Part shown: positions 20,741 to 32,625 of the stretch, one piece after another
Layout of the letters: the number at the start of each line of letters is the position of its first letter
Numbering within the stretch: position 1 is the stretch's first letter
DNA from: Choricystis sp. odSpoLacu1
Taxonomy: Eukaryota; Chlorophyta; Trebouxiophyceae
Length of the DNA: 64,000 nucleotides
Assembly (NCBI GenBank): GCA_958009055.1
Contig: OY253656.1
Coordinates: 558,001 to 622,000 of the forward strand
Direction: 5' to 3'
The notes under the pieces: generated by a model
The model's input: the letters and a program-made list of their open reading frames with translations, nothing else
What the model was told of the DNA's origin: nothing
The model's database searches: none
Made by a program: the position numbers and the translations under genes

Positions 20741-23700
20741 TCAACCCTCATCCACCCCCACCGGTGTGCCCCCAAACAGCGTCATCAGGTCCACATCATT
20801 GCACGCGGCCAGCGGGGGGGGAGCGTCATCCCCGGCCGCCCCCGCCACGCGCAGAATCAGGGCGCCGCCTTCCACTGCTGCGCGCCCGTCGAGGCACACG
20901 GACGCGTCCAGCGCGTCCCGCGCCAGCACAGAGTGCGCGATCTCGAACTTGGAGTCGAGAGTGGCGACCGCGTCAGCGATGGCGGGGGGCAAGGGAGGGG
21001 AAGAAGCGTCAGAGCTGCCGCCTCCGTCAACAGAGTCGCGGGGGGGGGGCCGCATCGACGGCGGCCAGAAGTGCAGCTCGCGCCAACCCCTGCACCAGCC
21101 TCACCAACCGCCCGGGAGTCACGCCGTCCGCGGTGGCAAATGCCAGACCCGCCACATCGGCGTGCAGGGAGGCGGCGGCCGCGGACTCGGCGACGAGGAC
21201 GAACAGGGGGGCGCCGTCAGCAGACGTCGCGCGCGCGGCGGGCGCGAACGACACGCGCGCGACGTCCCCCAGGGCGGCCAGCACGCCCGCCGCGGTGCGG
21301 GCCAGGCGGACGGCGCCCGCGGCGGGCACATCGAACGCGTCGCCAGAGGGGCCGACGGCGCCCAGAAGCTCGGCGATCGCGGCTTCGTCGAGGCGAACGC
21401 GCACTCGCGCGCCGTCAACGGCAACCGCCCCCAGCCGCGTGGCGGCGCCGTGGGGGCCGCCGGTGGCCGTGGTCGCACCCTCTGCAAACCAGTCTAAAGC
21501 TGAGCCGGACGCGGTGGGCGCCAGGGGCGGCGGCGGCGCGCGCGGGCCGCGCGTGCGCACGGGCGGCGCGCACGCCGCCGACCGCAGCGCGTCCACAAAC
21601 CGGCGCAACGCGTACGACGTGGGGTCAGGCAGCGGGATGTCAAACGACCAGCCGTCGTCGGAGGATGTGCCGGGGCGCAGGGTGACGGGGAGGCGCAGTT
21701 TCATGGGGCCGACGTACCGAGCGGCTTCGGCACCGACCCTCGCGCCCTTGGCGTCGACACCCGCCACCACACGCGCCGACGCCCCCCTGAACGACGCCTT
21801 GAACCCCGCCAACCTCCCCGCCACAAACGCGTGCCACGCTTCCAGGGCGGCCAGGGCGGCGGGCAGGCCGGCGGGGGCGGGGGCGAGGCCGTCGCCGCCG
21901 CGGTCCGACGCGCCCGCTTTCACGCTCAGTTCGCGGGCTTGGCGCTCAAAATAGGCACGCACGTGGGCGACAGCGGCGTCCACGTTGCAGCCGGCATCAA
22001 CGTGGGTGAGCACGAGGGACGCGCGCACGGGTTTGAGGGCCAGTCCAGCCGCTGCTGCCGCGGTGACCACGTCGAGCGGAGGGGGCGGGGGCACGCCACG
22101 CGCAGCCGCCAGGCTCTTAACGGCCGCATCCCAGGCCGCGGTCACGTGCTCCCACAGGCGCGGGTGGCGAGCGTAGCGAGCGCGCAGGGCGGTCAGCGTG
22201 GCCAGGGTGGCGGGGGCGGGGGTGCGGGTGAGGGCGAGGAGGGAGGGTGGTGGTGAGGCCGACGCGTCGTCATCGGCCGCGCGCGCGCCACCACCACCCA
22301 GCAGCGTGTCCAGCACGTCTGCCCCATCCTCCGTCAGCCCCAGCGCGCCCCGTGCTTCGGCTGCTGCCGCCGCGGCCCTGGCGCTGGACGCAGCGTCCCG
22401 GGTGCCGGGTGGGGGGGGGGCGCGCGCACAGGCGAGCGTCGAGCGACGGCAGCGCGGGGCCGACCAGTGCCAAATCCCCCCCCACCGCCACCCGGGCGGC
22501 GGGGCCCGCGTCGGCGGCGTACTCCCCCAATTCGGAGGGCAGGGCGCCAAGCAACAGTCTGGAGAAGACGGGAGGGAGCACCGCGCCCACGATGAGGCGG
22601 AGGAGGGCGCGCGGAACGGGGACCGACGCGCCAAGGACCGCGCGCCGCACAGAGTGAACGTCAATCGTCGGCCGCCCCAGCGGCCGCCACCCTTCCCCCC
22701 GCACGTAGCGACAGCCCAGGTAGCCGCTGATCTCGAGTTCGATGGACAGTTCGGCGACGGAGAGGGAGGGGCAGGAGGACCCGCGCTCGCCGACAAGGGC
22801 CACGTCGCACAAGCGAGCGACCACGCGCAGCGCGCGGCGGGACGAGGGTCTCCCCTCCCCCGCCGACGAGCGCGCGTCTGACGCGATGGAGGGGGGTGCA
22901 TGGCGGGAGGAGGTGGAGGGCGCGGGGGCGGGGGCAAAGGGCGCGACGTCGGCCGAGGGGGCGGTGCCCAGGTGTCCAGCGTCGGGGGGGGGGGGGAGCG
23001 CCAGCTTTACCTCCGCGCTCGTCGTCCGATGACGACGCCAGGTCGCCAAACGAGGGCGCGTCAGAGGCGGCGTCATCGTCATCATCGTCGGCGGCGGCGT
23101 CATCACCACCAGCGCCAGCAGCAAACGACGCGGACTCGGCCGCGGCGGCAGCGACGTCGGCCGCCGCCGTCGACGTCACGCCCGCCCCATCGTCGCCCCC
23201 CCCGCCCCAACACCGACCCAAAGGACGCGCCCCGCGACATGACCGTCTTCCCCTTTTTGTCGCGGCCGGAGCGGGAGCCGCCCAGCAGGCGGGCGGCGAG
23301 CGACTTTTTGGGTGGGCGCGGCGGCGCGGCGGCCGCGCACGCTGCGTCGTCATCCTCCGCCCCCGGCCACGCTTCCTTGGGCCCCGCGGGCTGGGCCGCC
23401 CGACGTGCGTACCGTTCCATGGACCGCGCCGACCCGATGCGGCTCAGGAAGCGGGCGGCGACGGCACGCCCGCGCGCGCCGCCCGCGCGCGCGCGCGGCG
23501 GCCGCGGCGGCTGACCCCGGGGGGAGGGGCGGCAGGCCAGACGCTGACGTTGTGGGCGTCGCCGGTGCCGCCGCCAGAGCCGCTGCTTTGGCGGGCGACG
23601 CGGACGCCGACCGAATGGCGGCCTCTGAATCATCGAGGCGCGGCGGCGGTGGCGGCCGCCGCGGCGACGGGCCGGGCGACGGCGGCCGCGCGGACGCACC

Positions 23701-24872
23701 ACGAACGGGAGAGGGCGCCCCCGACCGAGGGCCAGGCCCGCCACCCCGCGCGGGGGAGGGGGCGGCGGAGGGAGTGTCGGAGGAGGGGGGCGCGCCCCAC
23801 GCAGAGAGTGCTTCGCTCGCAAAACTCCCCGCCCGTATCTCCAGCGCCGCACCACCGCCCTCTCCACCATCCCCGGGCGCCACGCAGAAGGCGACGGGGC
23901 CGGTGGCTTCAGACACGACGACGTCTTTGCCGCCAAAGTAAATGCCTTTTCCGCCGACAGCAAACATGTAGCCTTTCACCTTGGGAAAGTAAAGCTCCAT
24001 TTTTAACCGATCCAGCCTCGCCTCCGTGGCCAGCAGCTGGGACTGGGTGCGGGCGGCGGCGGCTCGCCCCGCGGCTTCCGCGGCGGCGCGTTCGGACGCA
24101 GCGGCCGCAAGGCGGGAGCGGCCCGCCAGCTCAACCTCCGCCGCACCCGCTTCTTCACGATGCATCCTCAGCGTGTCCTGCAGCACCACCAGGTGGGACG
24201 CCCACACCTCGGCTTCATCGGGGGCGCCCCGGCCGCGGGTCGCGCCGGCGGCGGCCGCAGACGCGCGGCGCGCGGCTGCCGCCGACGCGTCGGCGTCTGC
24301 GCGCGCGCGCGCGTCGGCCAGCTGGGCCTCCAGGCGGCCGACGGCGGCCAGCAGGCGGTCGCGCTCGGCGGCCAGCTGGGCATCGGTCAGGGGGGGGGGC
24401 GCCGGGTGGGCGGGAACTGAGGGGGTGGGAGGTGTTTGGGGTCGAGTCGCGTTTTTTGGTCATGAACGACCGCACCCCTCCACACCCGTCCCAATCTTCT
24501 CTCACTCACCTCATCACGTTGAAACCGGTCACCGCCCCCCCCGCCACCGGCTCGGGTGGCGGCGGGGGCGCACCCCCGCCCTCGAGGCGGCGCAACTCTC
24601 GCCGCAGCAGCGACCGCGACTCGACCAACGCCCCTATGAACGCTTTCAGGTCGGGCTTCTCCGCCGTCCAGGCGGCAAGGCGGCCGGCTTCATCCTGTGC
24701 GGTGTTGTTGTTTGGGGGAAGTGGGGAGTTGTGTGCGCGGGTCGTCGCGTTTTTTTCTGAACGCGCCCCCCCGCCTCGACTCCCCAATCCTCACCGTGGC
24801 CACCGCGTCCTCCAGCTCCAGCGCGCGCTCGCGCAGCGACGCCAGCAGCCTGGTGACATCGGGCGCGTCCAT
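20741..24872 (-). CDS. Large coiled-coil protein, frame-broken, unrecognised
   Basis: Exons 24872-24795, 24694-24510 and 24416-20741, about 1310 aa. The N-terminus (MDAPDVTRLLASLRERALEL) and the first 200 residues are coiled coil. Next comes KGYMFAVGGKGIYFGGKD, an S/P-rich linker, a basic patch (KKSLAARLLGG) and an acidic DDDDDDAASDAP run. A folded region has LSIELEISGYLGCRYVRGEG and VPRALLRLIVGAVLPPVFSR, and a mixed alpha/beta C-terminal half ends DVDLMTLFGGTPVGVDEG. The frame moves at G10 24390-24399, the GC run near 23480-23505, C8 near 23203, G13 near 22985, the G10 near 22410 and G10 near 21040. All but the GC site equal one surplus base. It could be more than one gene, but the continuous coding character argues for one. 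Confidence 0.5.
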
Positions 24873-25140
24873 TGGGCGCACGTCGGGCGAGAGGTCAACA
24901 CGCGAGCTCTGTTTCAATGCGCGTTTGTTTTGGTCACGAGACCCCGCGCGCGCGCTCCCCCGTCCACGCGTGCACACGCGAGGGGGGAGGTCACACTGAG
25001 CGTGTGCGCGTTTTACGCGCCTACGCCGCGCATCGCGGTTTGGGGAGAAAAAAGAAAAAGCACAGGCCCTGAAAAAACGCACGGCTGTTTTTTTTGGTTT
25101 TCAACCTCCCTCAAAACACACACACCCTCTCTCCCACCCA

Positions 25141-26131
25141 TCACCGCAAACTGTTGAAGAACAGGATGGCCACCATGCTCGTCGCAATGATGACGGGGGC
25201 GGCCGAGATGAGGTAGAGGGCAGAGTAACCAGCCCACTCGGGCAGCCGGTCGGCAAGCGATGAAGGCCTTTCAGTGGGGTCGCGCCCCAGGAGGCGGGGG
25301 CGGGCCTGCCCCGACCGCCAGCCGGAGGCCTGGGATGATGGGACGGTGGCGGCATCGGTGGCTGTGGCGGCGTAGGAGGAGGAGGGAGGAGGGGCGGCAG
25401 TGCCGCCGCCACCGCCGCCGCCGCCACCGCCGCCGCCCGCCTTGCCCCGCCGCTCCGCCTCGATGAACGGCCACTCCACCATTTCGCGGTGCAGCTCTTG
25501 CAACGCCAGCCGGTCGCGCGGCACCTTGCCTGCCGCCACGTCGACCAGGGCGACGGCCACGTCGTCGCGCGAAACCGCAGAGGCTTCGACGCCCAGCAGC
25601 GCGCGCTGCTCCCGCACCAACGGCGACTCGATGGCCAGCGTCAACCGGATCTCGTTCACCGTCATGTCGCGCTCGGTGCGCAGTTTTTGGATGGCGGCCA
25701 CGACTTCGCGGCAGAGGCGTTTGGCGTCCTGGGGGTCGGTGTGGGAGGGAAAGGGAAAAAGGGTCGGGTGAGAGCCTCTCGGCGTCGTTCACCTCCCCTC
25801 TCTCCCCCCGCCCCGCGGCTCTCCCAATCTCACACAGCACAGCGCGCTCACTCTCTCCCACCACCCATCCCCACTCGTCTCTGCTCACATCGTCGCTCAC
25901 GACGTCCGCGCCCAGCACCGGGCCCGCGCTCGGCGCGGCGCCGGGGGGGGCGGCGGTGGGACCCTCCTTGGCGGCTTGTGCCGCAAGGAATGCCTCCATC
26001 TGTGCTTCCAGGTCATCCTCCTCGGTGGCTGCCAGCGGCAGGCAGCGGCGGGAGTGGGGGCGTGTGTGGCGTATCGGCGCGGCGCGGCGCGCGGGGGCGG
26101 CCAGGGAGCGCGAGGGGCGCAGGGCCTGCAT
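25141..26131 (-). CDS. Putative plastid membrane protein
   Basis: Exons 26131-25889 and 25728-25141 join in phase 0 to 276 aa. The N-terminus (MQALRPSRSLAAPARRAAPI) is rich in Arg, Ala and Ser with few acids, like a chloroplast transit peptide. A conserved-looking core follows: KLRTERDMTVNEIRLTLAIE, SPLVREQRALLGVEASAVSR and GKVPRDRLALQELHREM. Next are a Gly run and a Ser/Ala linker, and a C-terminal membrane helix (ALYLISAAPVIIATSMVAIL) close to the end, so it is a likely tail-anchored plastid protein. I do not recognise the family with confidence. It is divergent from the DUF2009 gene. Confidence 0.6.
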
Positions 26132-26139
26132 TGTATGGA

Positions 26140-26170
<31 letters not shown>

Positions 26171-26329
26171 TGTGTGGACGCGGCGCAGGCGTGTGAGAGT
26201 CGCGGCTCCCGCGTGGTAAGCAGAAAAAGGTTCGTTGATTCTGACACAACTCCGCAAACTCTTTTCTCTCGCGCGTCCTCGCGCGTCCTCTCGCGCACGA
26301 ACCGCCTGTGTGCATCTCTCGTGTGTGCG

Positions 26330-28650
26330 ATGAACGGCCACCCAAAGCGCGACAGCGCTGCCGAGCTGGCCGCCGTGCTGGACGGCACGGCCGACGCGGA
26401 GGAGTCGATGGACGTGGACGCGGGGGCCGTCGCGGCGGGTGAGTCGGCAGGGAGGCAGGGTCGTGTGTGTGTCTGTGTGCCTGCGGTGCGCGCGGGTGGG
26501 GGGGCCGAGGCAAAGAGGGGGGCGCGGGGAGGCAGGAGGCCCGCGCACATGTTTTTCGTCCGTCGATCGGTTTCTTCTCTCCCCAACCCTTTCCACAGCC
26601 GAACACGCAGCCCGCGTCAAAGCCGAGTCTGAAACCGCCGACGCCCTGCGCCGCCTGGCCGTCGCCCTGGAACAAGCCTCGGAAGCTGCCACAGCCCGCG
26701 CCGCCGACGCGGCCGACGCGGCCGACGCGGCGGCCGCGGTCGCCGCGTCTGCGGTCGGCACGCCCGCTGAAGCTGGTCTGACCCAGCTGCGCGACAAGCT
26801 GGCCGCCGCGGCAGCGGAGGCGGGGGCCGCGGCCGCGGCTGCCGCCGCCGACGCGGACCGTGCCAAACGGGGTGGCGGCGGCGCGCAGGCGGCGGAAGCC
26901 AACGCCAAGCGCGCGAGACGCGACGCTGAAGCAGCCGCTGACGACGACGACGATGACCCCACCACCACCGCCGCCACCACCGCCCTCGGCCTGGACGGCG
27001 TGCGCGTGGACGCCGCCTCTGCAGCCGCCGCGGCAGCCGCGGTGGGCGGTGACGGCGCGCGCGACTCGCTCGCCGACCGCGCGCGCTTCGTCCCGCTGCG
27101 CCTCGACGAACGCGAGCGCCGCCTCCTGGCCCTCCTCAAGGCCGCCCTCTCCGTCTCCCAGTACGTGGACCGTGTCGACATCCTGTCCTGGCGGTCGCGG
27201 CATGCCAGGGTGCACGCCCAGATAAAGGACATGTGCGCGCTGCTGTGTGGGCTGGTCGTCGCGTCGGACTACCGCGCGGGCCAAGCCCTCGTCACAGGGC
27301 GCGACTTTGCGGCCAACGCGTCCTTCTTCCAGGACGCGTTCGAAGTGGGGCGGCGGCACAAGATTATGAACCCGGAGAAGATGCGGACCGAGTATGGTGG
27401 GTGTGGGTTGAAAAGTGGGAGGAAACAAAAAGAGCGGGGAAAAAAAACGGCCCGCACCGACCCCACCCCCTTTCTTTCCATCCAGGCAAACTCATGTACA
27501 TGCTCATGGACGCCGCCGACCCCGCCATCGAGGAGCTGCTCGGCTTCTCCCCCATCAGGCCGCTGCGCACGGTGCACACCCTGCTGGAGGAGGGCGGCGG
27601 CCTGGCGTTGTTGTCCGATCCTCTCCTCCCGACCGCGACTGCCGAGATTGTGGCTGCCGGCCGGTCGCGTCCCGACGTGCAGCGCGCCATCAAGGCCAAG
27701 GAGGCGGCACGCACCGCCCTGGCACGCCGCTACACTTCCCCCACCCTCTCCCAGGAAGACGTGCTGCGCGCAATCTACTCCCTGGCCGACAACGCCGCCT
27801 TTCTCTCGCACGCGCGCGACCCCGTGGACCGCGCCCTGGCTTTGCTCGACGCTCGCTTCCCTGAAACCCTCGACTCGTCCTCCCCCACCAACCCGCGCTC
27901 CCTGTCCATCGCCGCCGGCGTCGGAGGCGCCCGCCTCACCCACTCCCACGCCCGCCAGCGGGCGTATGTGCGTCAATCGCTGGCCCTGTGGCGCGCGATT
28001 GCTCACGACTCGTTCCGCCTGTGGTGCCTCGCGGACGCCGACATGCTCGACCCGCGCTCCCCCCACCGCCTGTCCAACACGGGCCAGGGCCTGCAACGCG
28101 TGCAGGCGGCGCCCCGGGTCGGCGGCGCCATGCGGGCCCTGCTGGCGGCGGTCCAAGGCGCGCTGGGGGCGTGGGTCGGTTCCTCCGTCGTTCACTTGGG
28201 CGACCACAATGTCCCCAACGCCCTCTTCTTCCTGGTCAAGTACAACGCGGTGCCGGCTTTGCTCAACCCGGTTGTTTTAACTGTGGAAGCTCTGCCGCGG
28301 TTGGCGGGGGCGGACAAGGAGTTCGCTGGCTATGTGGAGCGCGCGTTTGGCTCGGTGGATGGGGGCGCCCAGGCCGTGCTGCAAGACTTCTTCAGGCACG
28401 GGTTTGATGGCAGTGGCGCAGACAACTTCTTTGATGCAGGTGCGTGGGAGAGAAGAGGGTGGGAGGTGGTGAAAAGAGAGAGGGAGGCCACACACACGCA
28501 CTCACCCACCCCACCCCTTCAGGCTCGTGCGTCGATGGCCGCCTGACGTCCGCGTGGAACTGGAGCCAGCGACTGGCCAAAAAGCCCTTTGAAAAGCTGT
28601 TCCAGGTGAGTGGATTCAGTTGTTTCGACGGAAAGGAATGGGCGGAATGA
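26330..28650 (+). CDS. DUF2009 (UPF0652) family protein
   Basis: Exons 26330-26438, 26599-27396, 27486-28439 and 28523-28650 join in frame to 662 aa. The N-terminal 210 residues are Ala/Asp-rich and helical. The DUF2009 core starts at FVPLRLDERERRLLALLKAA, continues through LSVSQYVDRVDIL, GRRHKIMNPEKMRTEYGKLM, LGDHNVPNALFFLVKYN and DGRLTSAWNWSQRLAKKPF, and ends in a short GFSCFDGKEW tail. These blocks match the deeply conserved eukaryotic family, whose biochemical role is not established. All splice sites are GT-AG with donors of GTGAGT, GTGGGT and GTGCGT type. Confidence 0.85.
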
Positions 28651-28831
28651 GTGGAGAAGAGAGAGAAGAATAAGACTTTATGGTTTGGTGTTCGTCAGGA
28701 TGTGCATCCTTTTTCAGAGTGGGGGGATTTTTTCAAACAATCAAAAGGCAGCACACAAACCTAAACACGGGCGGGCAGTGCAGGAGAAAACAAAAACAAA
28801 AAAACACTCTCTCCGACCCCTCTTTTCCTCT

Positions 28832-29188
28832 CTACTTGACCCGCTTCTCCACGCTCTCCAACCGCGCCTGCACCGTGTCCAGTTTGGCCCGCGCTTCATA
28901 TGCCTCCACGGCCGCCAGGGCGGCCAGGCCGGCCAGGCACGCGCCCTGCGCAATCACGCGCGCGTGAATGACTTTCAGGGAGGCGGGGATGGGTTTGGAC
29001 CACTCGTAGGCGAGGACGCCAGCGACGGAGGTGGCCCAGAAGGTGCCTGGAAGTGTGTGGGTGGGGGCGGAGGGTGTCAACACAACATGCGAAAAGACGC
29101 ACCATCGCCCGCGCGAGCTCACAGCTGGCTCTCACTCACCGATGACTTTCAGCCGGTTGTTCTTGAAGTAGTCCATGGCTGCCTCCAT
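28832..29188 (-). CDS. HIG1-domain mitochondrial inner-membrane protein
   Basis: Exons 29188-29140 and 29046-28832 encode 87 aa, the size of small HIGD/Rcf proteins. It has an amphipathic start (MEAAMDYFKNNRLKVIG), a first membrane helix (TFWATSVAGVLAYEWSKP), a conserved loop IPASLKVIHARVIAQ, a second helix (ACLAGLAALAAVEAYEA) and a short C-terminal coil. HIG1 proteins associate with respiratory complexes III and IV in mitochondria. The start codon is 158 bp from that of the divergent PfkB kinase gene. Confidence 0.82.
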
Positions 29189-29346
29189 GGTTGCGAGAGG
29201 ACGGCGGGGGGGGGGTGCGGGGTTTGAAGCGCAGAGGGGGCACCTCGAATGGGGCACAAAGAGAAACTGACGCGTCGCACGAGTGAGGTGACAGCGCGGC
29301 TTTTTCAGTCTTGAGCGAACAGAGCGCGCGCCTCTGTTTCGCGGCC

Positions 29347-30549
29347 ATGGACTCCCGCCCCGCTGCCCGCCTGGCCACCCTGGCCCGCACCCTGGGCGGG
29401 CCCCACATACACACACACACCACCCTCACCATCATCATCGTGGGCGGCGCCGTGCTGGACGTGACAGCTGCCCCGTCGTCGCGCCCGTCGCCCGGGGGCA
29501 GCGTCCCTGGCGCCGTTACCGTCACCCCGGGTGGCGTCGGCCTCAACATGGCGTCTGGGCTGGCCCGCCTGCTGCCTGCGTCCCGCGTGCTGCTGGTGTC
29601 TGCCGTGGTGAATGACGCGGCGGGCGCGTTTTTGTGCGCGTCTGCGCGTGCAGCACGCGTCGACACCACACACCTGGCCACCCTGCCGCCATCGCCGTCC
29701 GCGCCGCGCACCGCAGTGGTGGCCACCCTGTTGGACGCGGACGGCGACGTAGCGGCCAGTGTGGCTGACGTGGCTGTGTTGGAGCATGGTGTCAGTGAGA
29801 CGGACGTTGCCACCGCAATGCGCGCCGCGCTCGCCAGTGCTGACACCCTCCCTCCCCTCGTCATCGTGGACGGCAACCTGCCGCCTGCGTCGTTGGCTGC
29901 GGTGGCGGCGGTCACACGCGTCACCCTGTTCGAACCCGTGAGCGCGGTGAAAGCCGCGCGCGCGGTCGGCGCGGCCTCCACCCACAGCCTGCCGTCGCAA
30001 CCCCCCTTCACGTGCGCCCTTGCGACGCCAAACTTGGCTGAACTGGGGGCCATGGCCCGGGCGACCGGGTGGACGGGGGCGGAGCCGAGGGCGGGGGCTG
30101 GTGTGGCCTCTGTCGCGCGCGCGGCTGGCCCCGCCGCGCGAGCCGTGCTCGCGTCCCGCGTGGCGGTCGCGCTCCTGGTGACGGCAGGACCAGCTGGGGC
30201 TGTGCTGGTGGGGCCACGGGAGGTCGTGGCGGCGACGCCGCTGTTACCAGCGCTCTTGGCAGCGGCGGCGGCGTCCACGGCCCCGCCCCTCACCAATCTC
30301 GTCGCCGTGGCCATCCCTGCCGCCCCTGTCCCCACCATCGTGTCCACAGGTGGCGCGGGCGATGCCGCCGCAGCGGGCGCCCTGGCCGCGCTGGCGAGGG
30401 GTAGTGGCGCAGCGACGACAGTCGCAGCCGCGTGTGCGGCGGCCGCGCAGGCGTTGGCAGACCGGGCTGCCGCGCCACCACTGGACGCGGCCCGAGTGGC
30501 AGAGGTGGTGGCGCAGGTGGAGAGGCAGGCGGTGTGGATTGATTTGTGA
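29347..30549 (+). CDS. PfkB-family carbohydrate/nucleoside kinase
   Basis: 400 aa, intronless. The PfkB N-terminal substrate signature GGVGLNMASGLARL lies at about residue 67. The C-terminal catalytic signature STGGAGDAAAAGALAAL near residue 335 contains the GAGD anion hole and catalytic Asp. The domain layout and spacing resemble plant and bacterial pseudouridine/nucleoside kinases rather than fructokinase, but the substrate cannot be settled here. No clear targeting peptide; a His/Thr-rich stretch (HIHTHTTLT) precedes the first strand IIIVGGAVLDVTA. Confidence 0.78.
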   Translation: MDSRPAARLATLARTLGGPHIHTHTTLTIIIVGGAVLDVTAAPSSRPSPGGSVPGAVTVTPGGVGLNMASGLARLLPASRVLLVSAVVNDAAGAFLCASARAARVDTTHLATLPPSPSAPRTAVVATLLDADGDVAASVADVAVLEHGVSETDVATAMRAALASADTLPPLVIVDGNLPPASLAAVAAVTRVTLFEPVSAVKAARAVGAASTHSLPSQPPFTCALATPNLAELGAMARATGWTGAEPRAGAGVASVARAAGPAARAVLASRVAVALLVTAGPAGAVLVGPREVVAATPLLPALLAAAAASTAPPLTNLVAVAIPAAPVPTIVSTGGAGDAAAAGALAALARGSGAATTVAAACAAAAQALADRAAAPPLDAARVAEVVAQVERQAVWIDL

Positions 30550-30669
30550 GTGTTAGTTGGCTGCAGCAATAGAAAAAAAAAAAAATCGATCAAACAACGT
30601 TGGATAGCAAAAAACACACACCGAATTCGACCGCCCCGCGCTCCCGCCTTCCCTCTCCACTCCCCCACA

Positions 30670-31347
30670 ATGCGGCCACCGTCGACAGCTGCATTTCCTG
30701 CTGCCCTGGGCCGGCGTGTCGCGCCCCCGGCCGCACCAACCGCCACCGCGCCGCGCACCCGCCCGGTCCAACCCGCTGACCTGGCCACCTTTCCTGCCGA
30801 CTCCCACCTGCCACGCCGCACGCTGGCTGCTCTGGTAGCTGGCACAGTGGCGGCTGCGCTGCCCACCCTGCCCGCCCACGCCGCGCCGCCGGGCTTCAAA
30901 AAAGACATGACCAAATCCCGGGCGCGCCGCACCAACCTGCCGGACGACGCTTTTTCGAAGGGTGAAAAGGGGCTGCTCTATATCGATGAAAAGGTGGGCA
31001 CAGGGCCTCTCGCTGGCGTGGGTGACCGCGTCGCGGTTCACTATGAGGCGCGGTGGAAGGGCATCACGTTTCAAACCTCGCGCCAAGGCGTCGGTGTCAC
31101 GGGCGGCACCCCCCTCGGCTTCGACGTGGGCGCCACTGGCGCCGGTGGCACCCTCGCCGGCCTGGACCTGGGGGTGCGCGGCATGCGGGTGGGTGGGTTG
31201 CGGCTGTTGAGGGTGCCCCCCGAGCTTGCCTATGGAAAAAGCGGCATCGGAGAGATTCCAGGCAACGCCACCCTCGACTTCACGGTGGAACTATTGAGCA
31301 TCAAGGCCAATGCGCTGGGCTACCGCGTGAAACTGGTGGAAGGGTGA
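30670..31347 (+). CDS. Thylakoid-lumen FKBP-type prolyl isomerase
   Basis: 225 aa, intronless. The first 75 residues are a bipartite transit peptide. The second part has a twin-arginine motif and hydrophobic core (PRRTLAALVAGTVAAALP) and an APAHAA-like cleavage site (PTLPAHAAP), so Tat import to the thylakoid lumen is likely. The FKBP fold follows: GDRVAVHYEARWKGITFQTS, GLDLGVRGMRVGGLRLLRVP and PPELAYGKSGIGEIPGNATL. Some aromatic active-site residues of FKBP12 are changed, as is common in lumenal FKBPs, so isomerase activity is uncertain. It is co-directional with the kinase gene upstream, 120 bp apart. Confidence 0.85.
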   Translation: MRPPSTAAFPAALGRRVAPPAAPTATAPRTRPVQPADLATFPADSHLPRRTLAALVAGTVAAALPTLPAHAAPPGFKKDMTKSRARRTNLPDDAFSKGEKGLLYIDEKVGTGPLAGVGDRVAVHYEARWKGITFQTSRQGVGVTGGTPLGFDVGATGAGGTLAGLDLGVRGMRVGGLRLLRVPPELAYGKSGIGEIPGNATLDFTVELLSIKANALGYRVKLVEG

Positions 31348-31480
31348 AGAGAGTGTGTGTGTGTGTTTGGGAATGGTTTTTCGTGTGTGGCAAACAAAGA
31401 AGGTGCTCTTCTTCTTGACTTGATTTTTACAACTGCGTCACAAAGGACGCACACGACAAAGCCAACGACGACACACTGGT

Positions 31481-31892
31481 TCAGCTGACCAACTCGCCGG
31501 CCGGGGCGGGCAGGGACCCACGAGGGGCGGCCGGGTCGCCCCGCACCAGGCGCCCCGCCACCTCGACGCGGGGCAGGGTGGGGGGGGGGGGGGGGAGGCG
31601 GAGACAGAGGCGAGCGCGCTGCGCGACTGAAGAGGGAAAATGATGTTTGTGTCGACTGCCGTCCCCCCCCAACTCCCAGACCGGATCATCATATCAATTG
31701 CAGCGTCTCTCTCTCTAACACACTCACCTCCAGCTCCTCCACCAACGAGGGCTCGTCGTTGAGCCCGCGCGCCGCGTAATCAGACGCCGCGTTGCCAAAC
31801 CCCGACAAAATGAGCACGGGGGGCTCGTTGTCAGGCGCGAGCACGCGGGAGTGGGCCGGCGTCACGATGCCGTTGGCGGGTGGGGAGGGCAT
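31481..31892 (-). CDS. Alpha/beta hydrolase-like fragment
   Basis: Exon 31892-31728 reads MPSPPANGIVTPAHSRVLAP and then PVLILSGFGNAASDYAARG, the opening strand and oxyanion loop of plant-type lipase-like proteins, and ends at a good donor (GAG|GTGAGTGTG). A downstream segment to 31481 could encode LPRVEVAGRLVRGDP after a run of about 14 G/C bases, but no nucleophile serine elbow or catalytic His is present. The gene is therefore a short or truncated relative, or its body is missing. TGTAA lies just beyond on the minus strand. Divergent from bS16, 139 bp apart. Confidence 0.35.
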
Positions 31893-32031
31893 GGAGCGCT
31901 GCTATGAGAGGATTGGTGTGTGCAGGAGTTCGAAACGAAACGTCACTCTTCGTCGAGAAAACGTTTCTGCGTGTGGGAAAACTCGCGCCCCGGCCGTGAC
32001 CTCCCACCCGACCGTCTGGCATCAACGGCCC

Positions 32032-32540
32032 ATGGTCGTGCGCATGCGCTTGGCGCGTTTTGGGCGCAAGGTGAGGGCGACGCGCGGCGAGAAGGGAGCG
32101 TTTTTTTAACGCAAACGTCGGGCCGCCAATTGACGCCCCTTCCCTCCCCTCCCCAGAACCTCCCCTTCTACCGCATCTTCGTGGCGGACGCACGAGCGCC
32201 CCGCGATGGGCGCCACATAGAGGTGGTGGGCCACTACGACCCGGTGCCAGGTGCGACTGGGAGAAAAGCAAAAAAACGACGGCAGGCCGTTTTGCACACG
32301 ACTCACCCTACACACTCCACCCTCTCCCCTCCAGGCAACGACGGCCACAAGCACGTCGGCCTCAACCTGGACCGCGTCCGCTACTGGCTGGGAGTGGGGG
32401 CGCAGCCGTCCAAACCCGTGGCAGCCATCCTTGCCAAGGCTGGCGTCGCGCCCGCGCCGCCGCGGGCGGCGCCGACCAAGACGATTGCGCGCGGCGTCAA
32501 GAATCCGGACAAGCCGGGGCGCGTGAAGCGGGAGACGTAG
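32032..32540 (+). CDS. Organellar ribosomal protein bS16
   Basis: Exons 32032-32070, 32157-32250 and 32335-32540 give 112 aa. The bS16 core is clear: [40 protein letters not shown] and [20 protein letters not shown]. The basic C-terminal extension ([20 protein letters not shown]) resembles mitochondrial S16. There is no N-terminal presequence, as is usual for mitochondrial bS16, whose own N-terminus can act in targeting. Mitochondrial location is inferred. Confidence 0.88.
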
Positions 32541-32625
32541 TGTGCGTTCGTAGATTTGTTTGTTAAAAGACTGCTGGTGCGTGTTTTTGTTTGTTTTACA
32601 CAACCCTCCACTCTCCCTCTCTCTC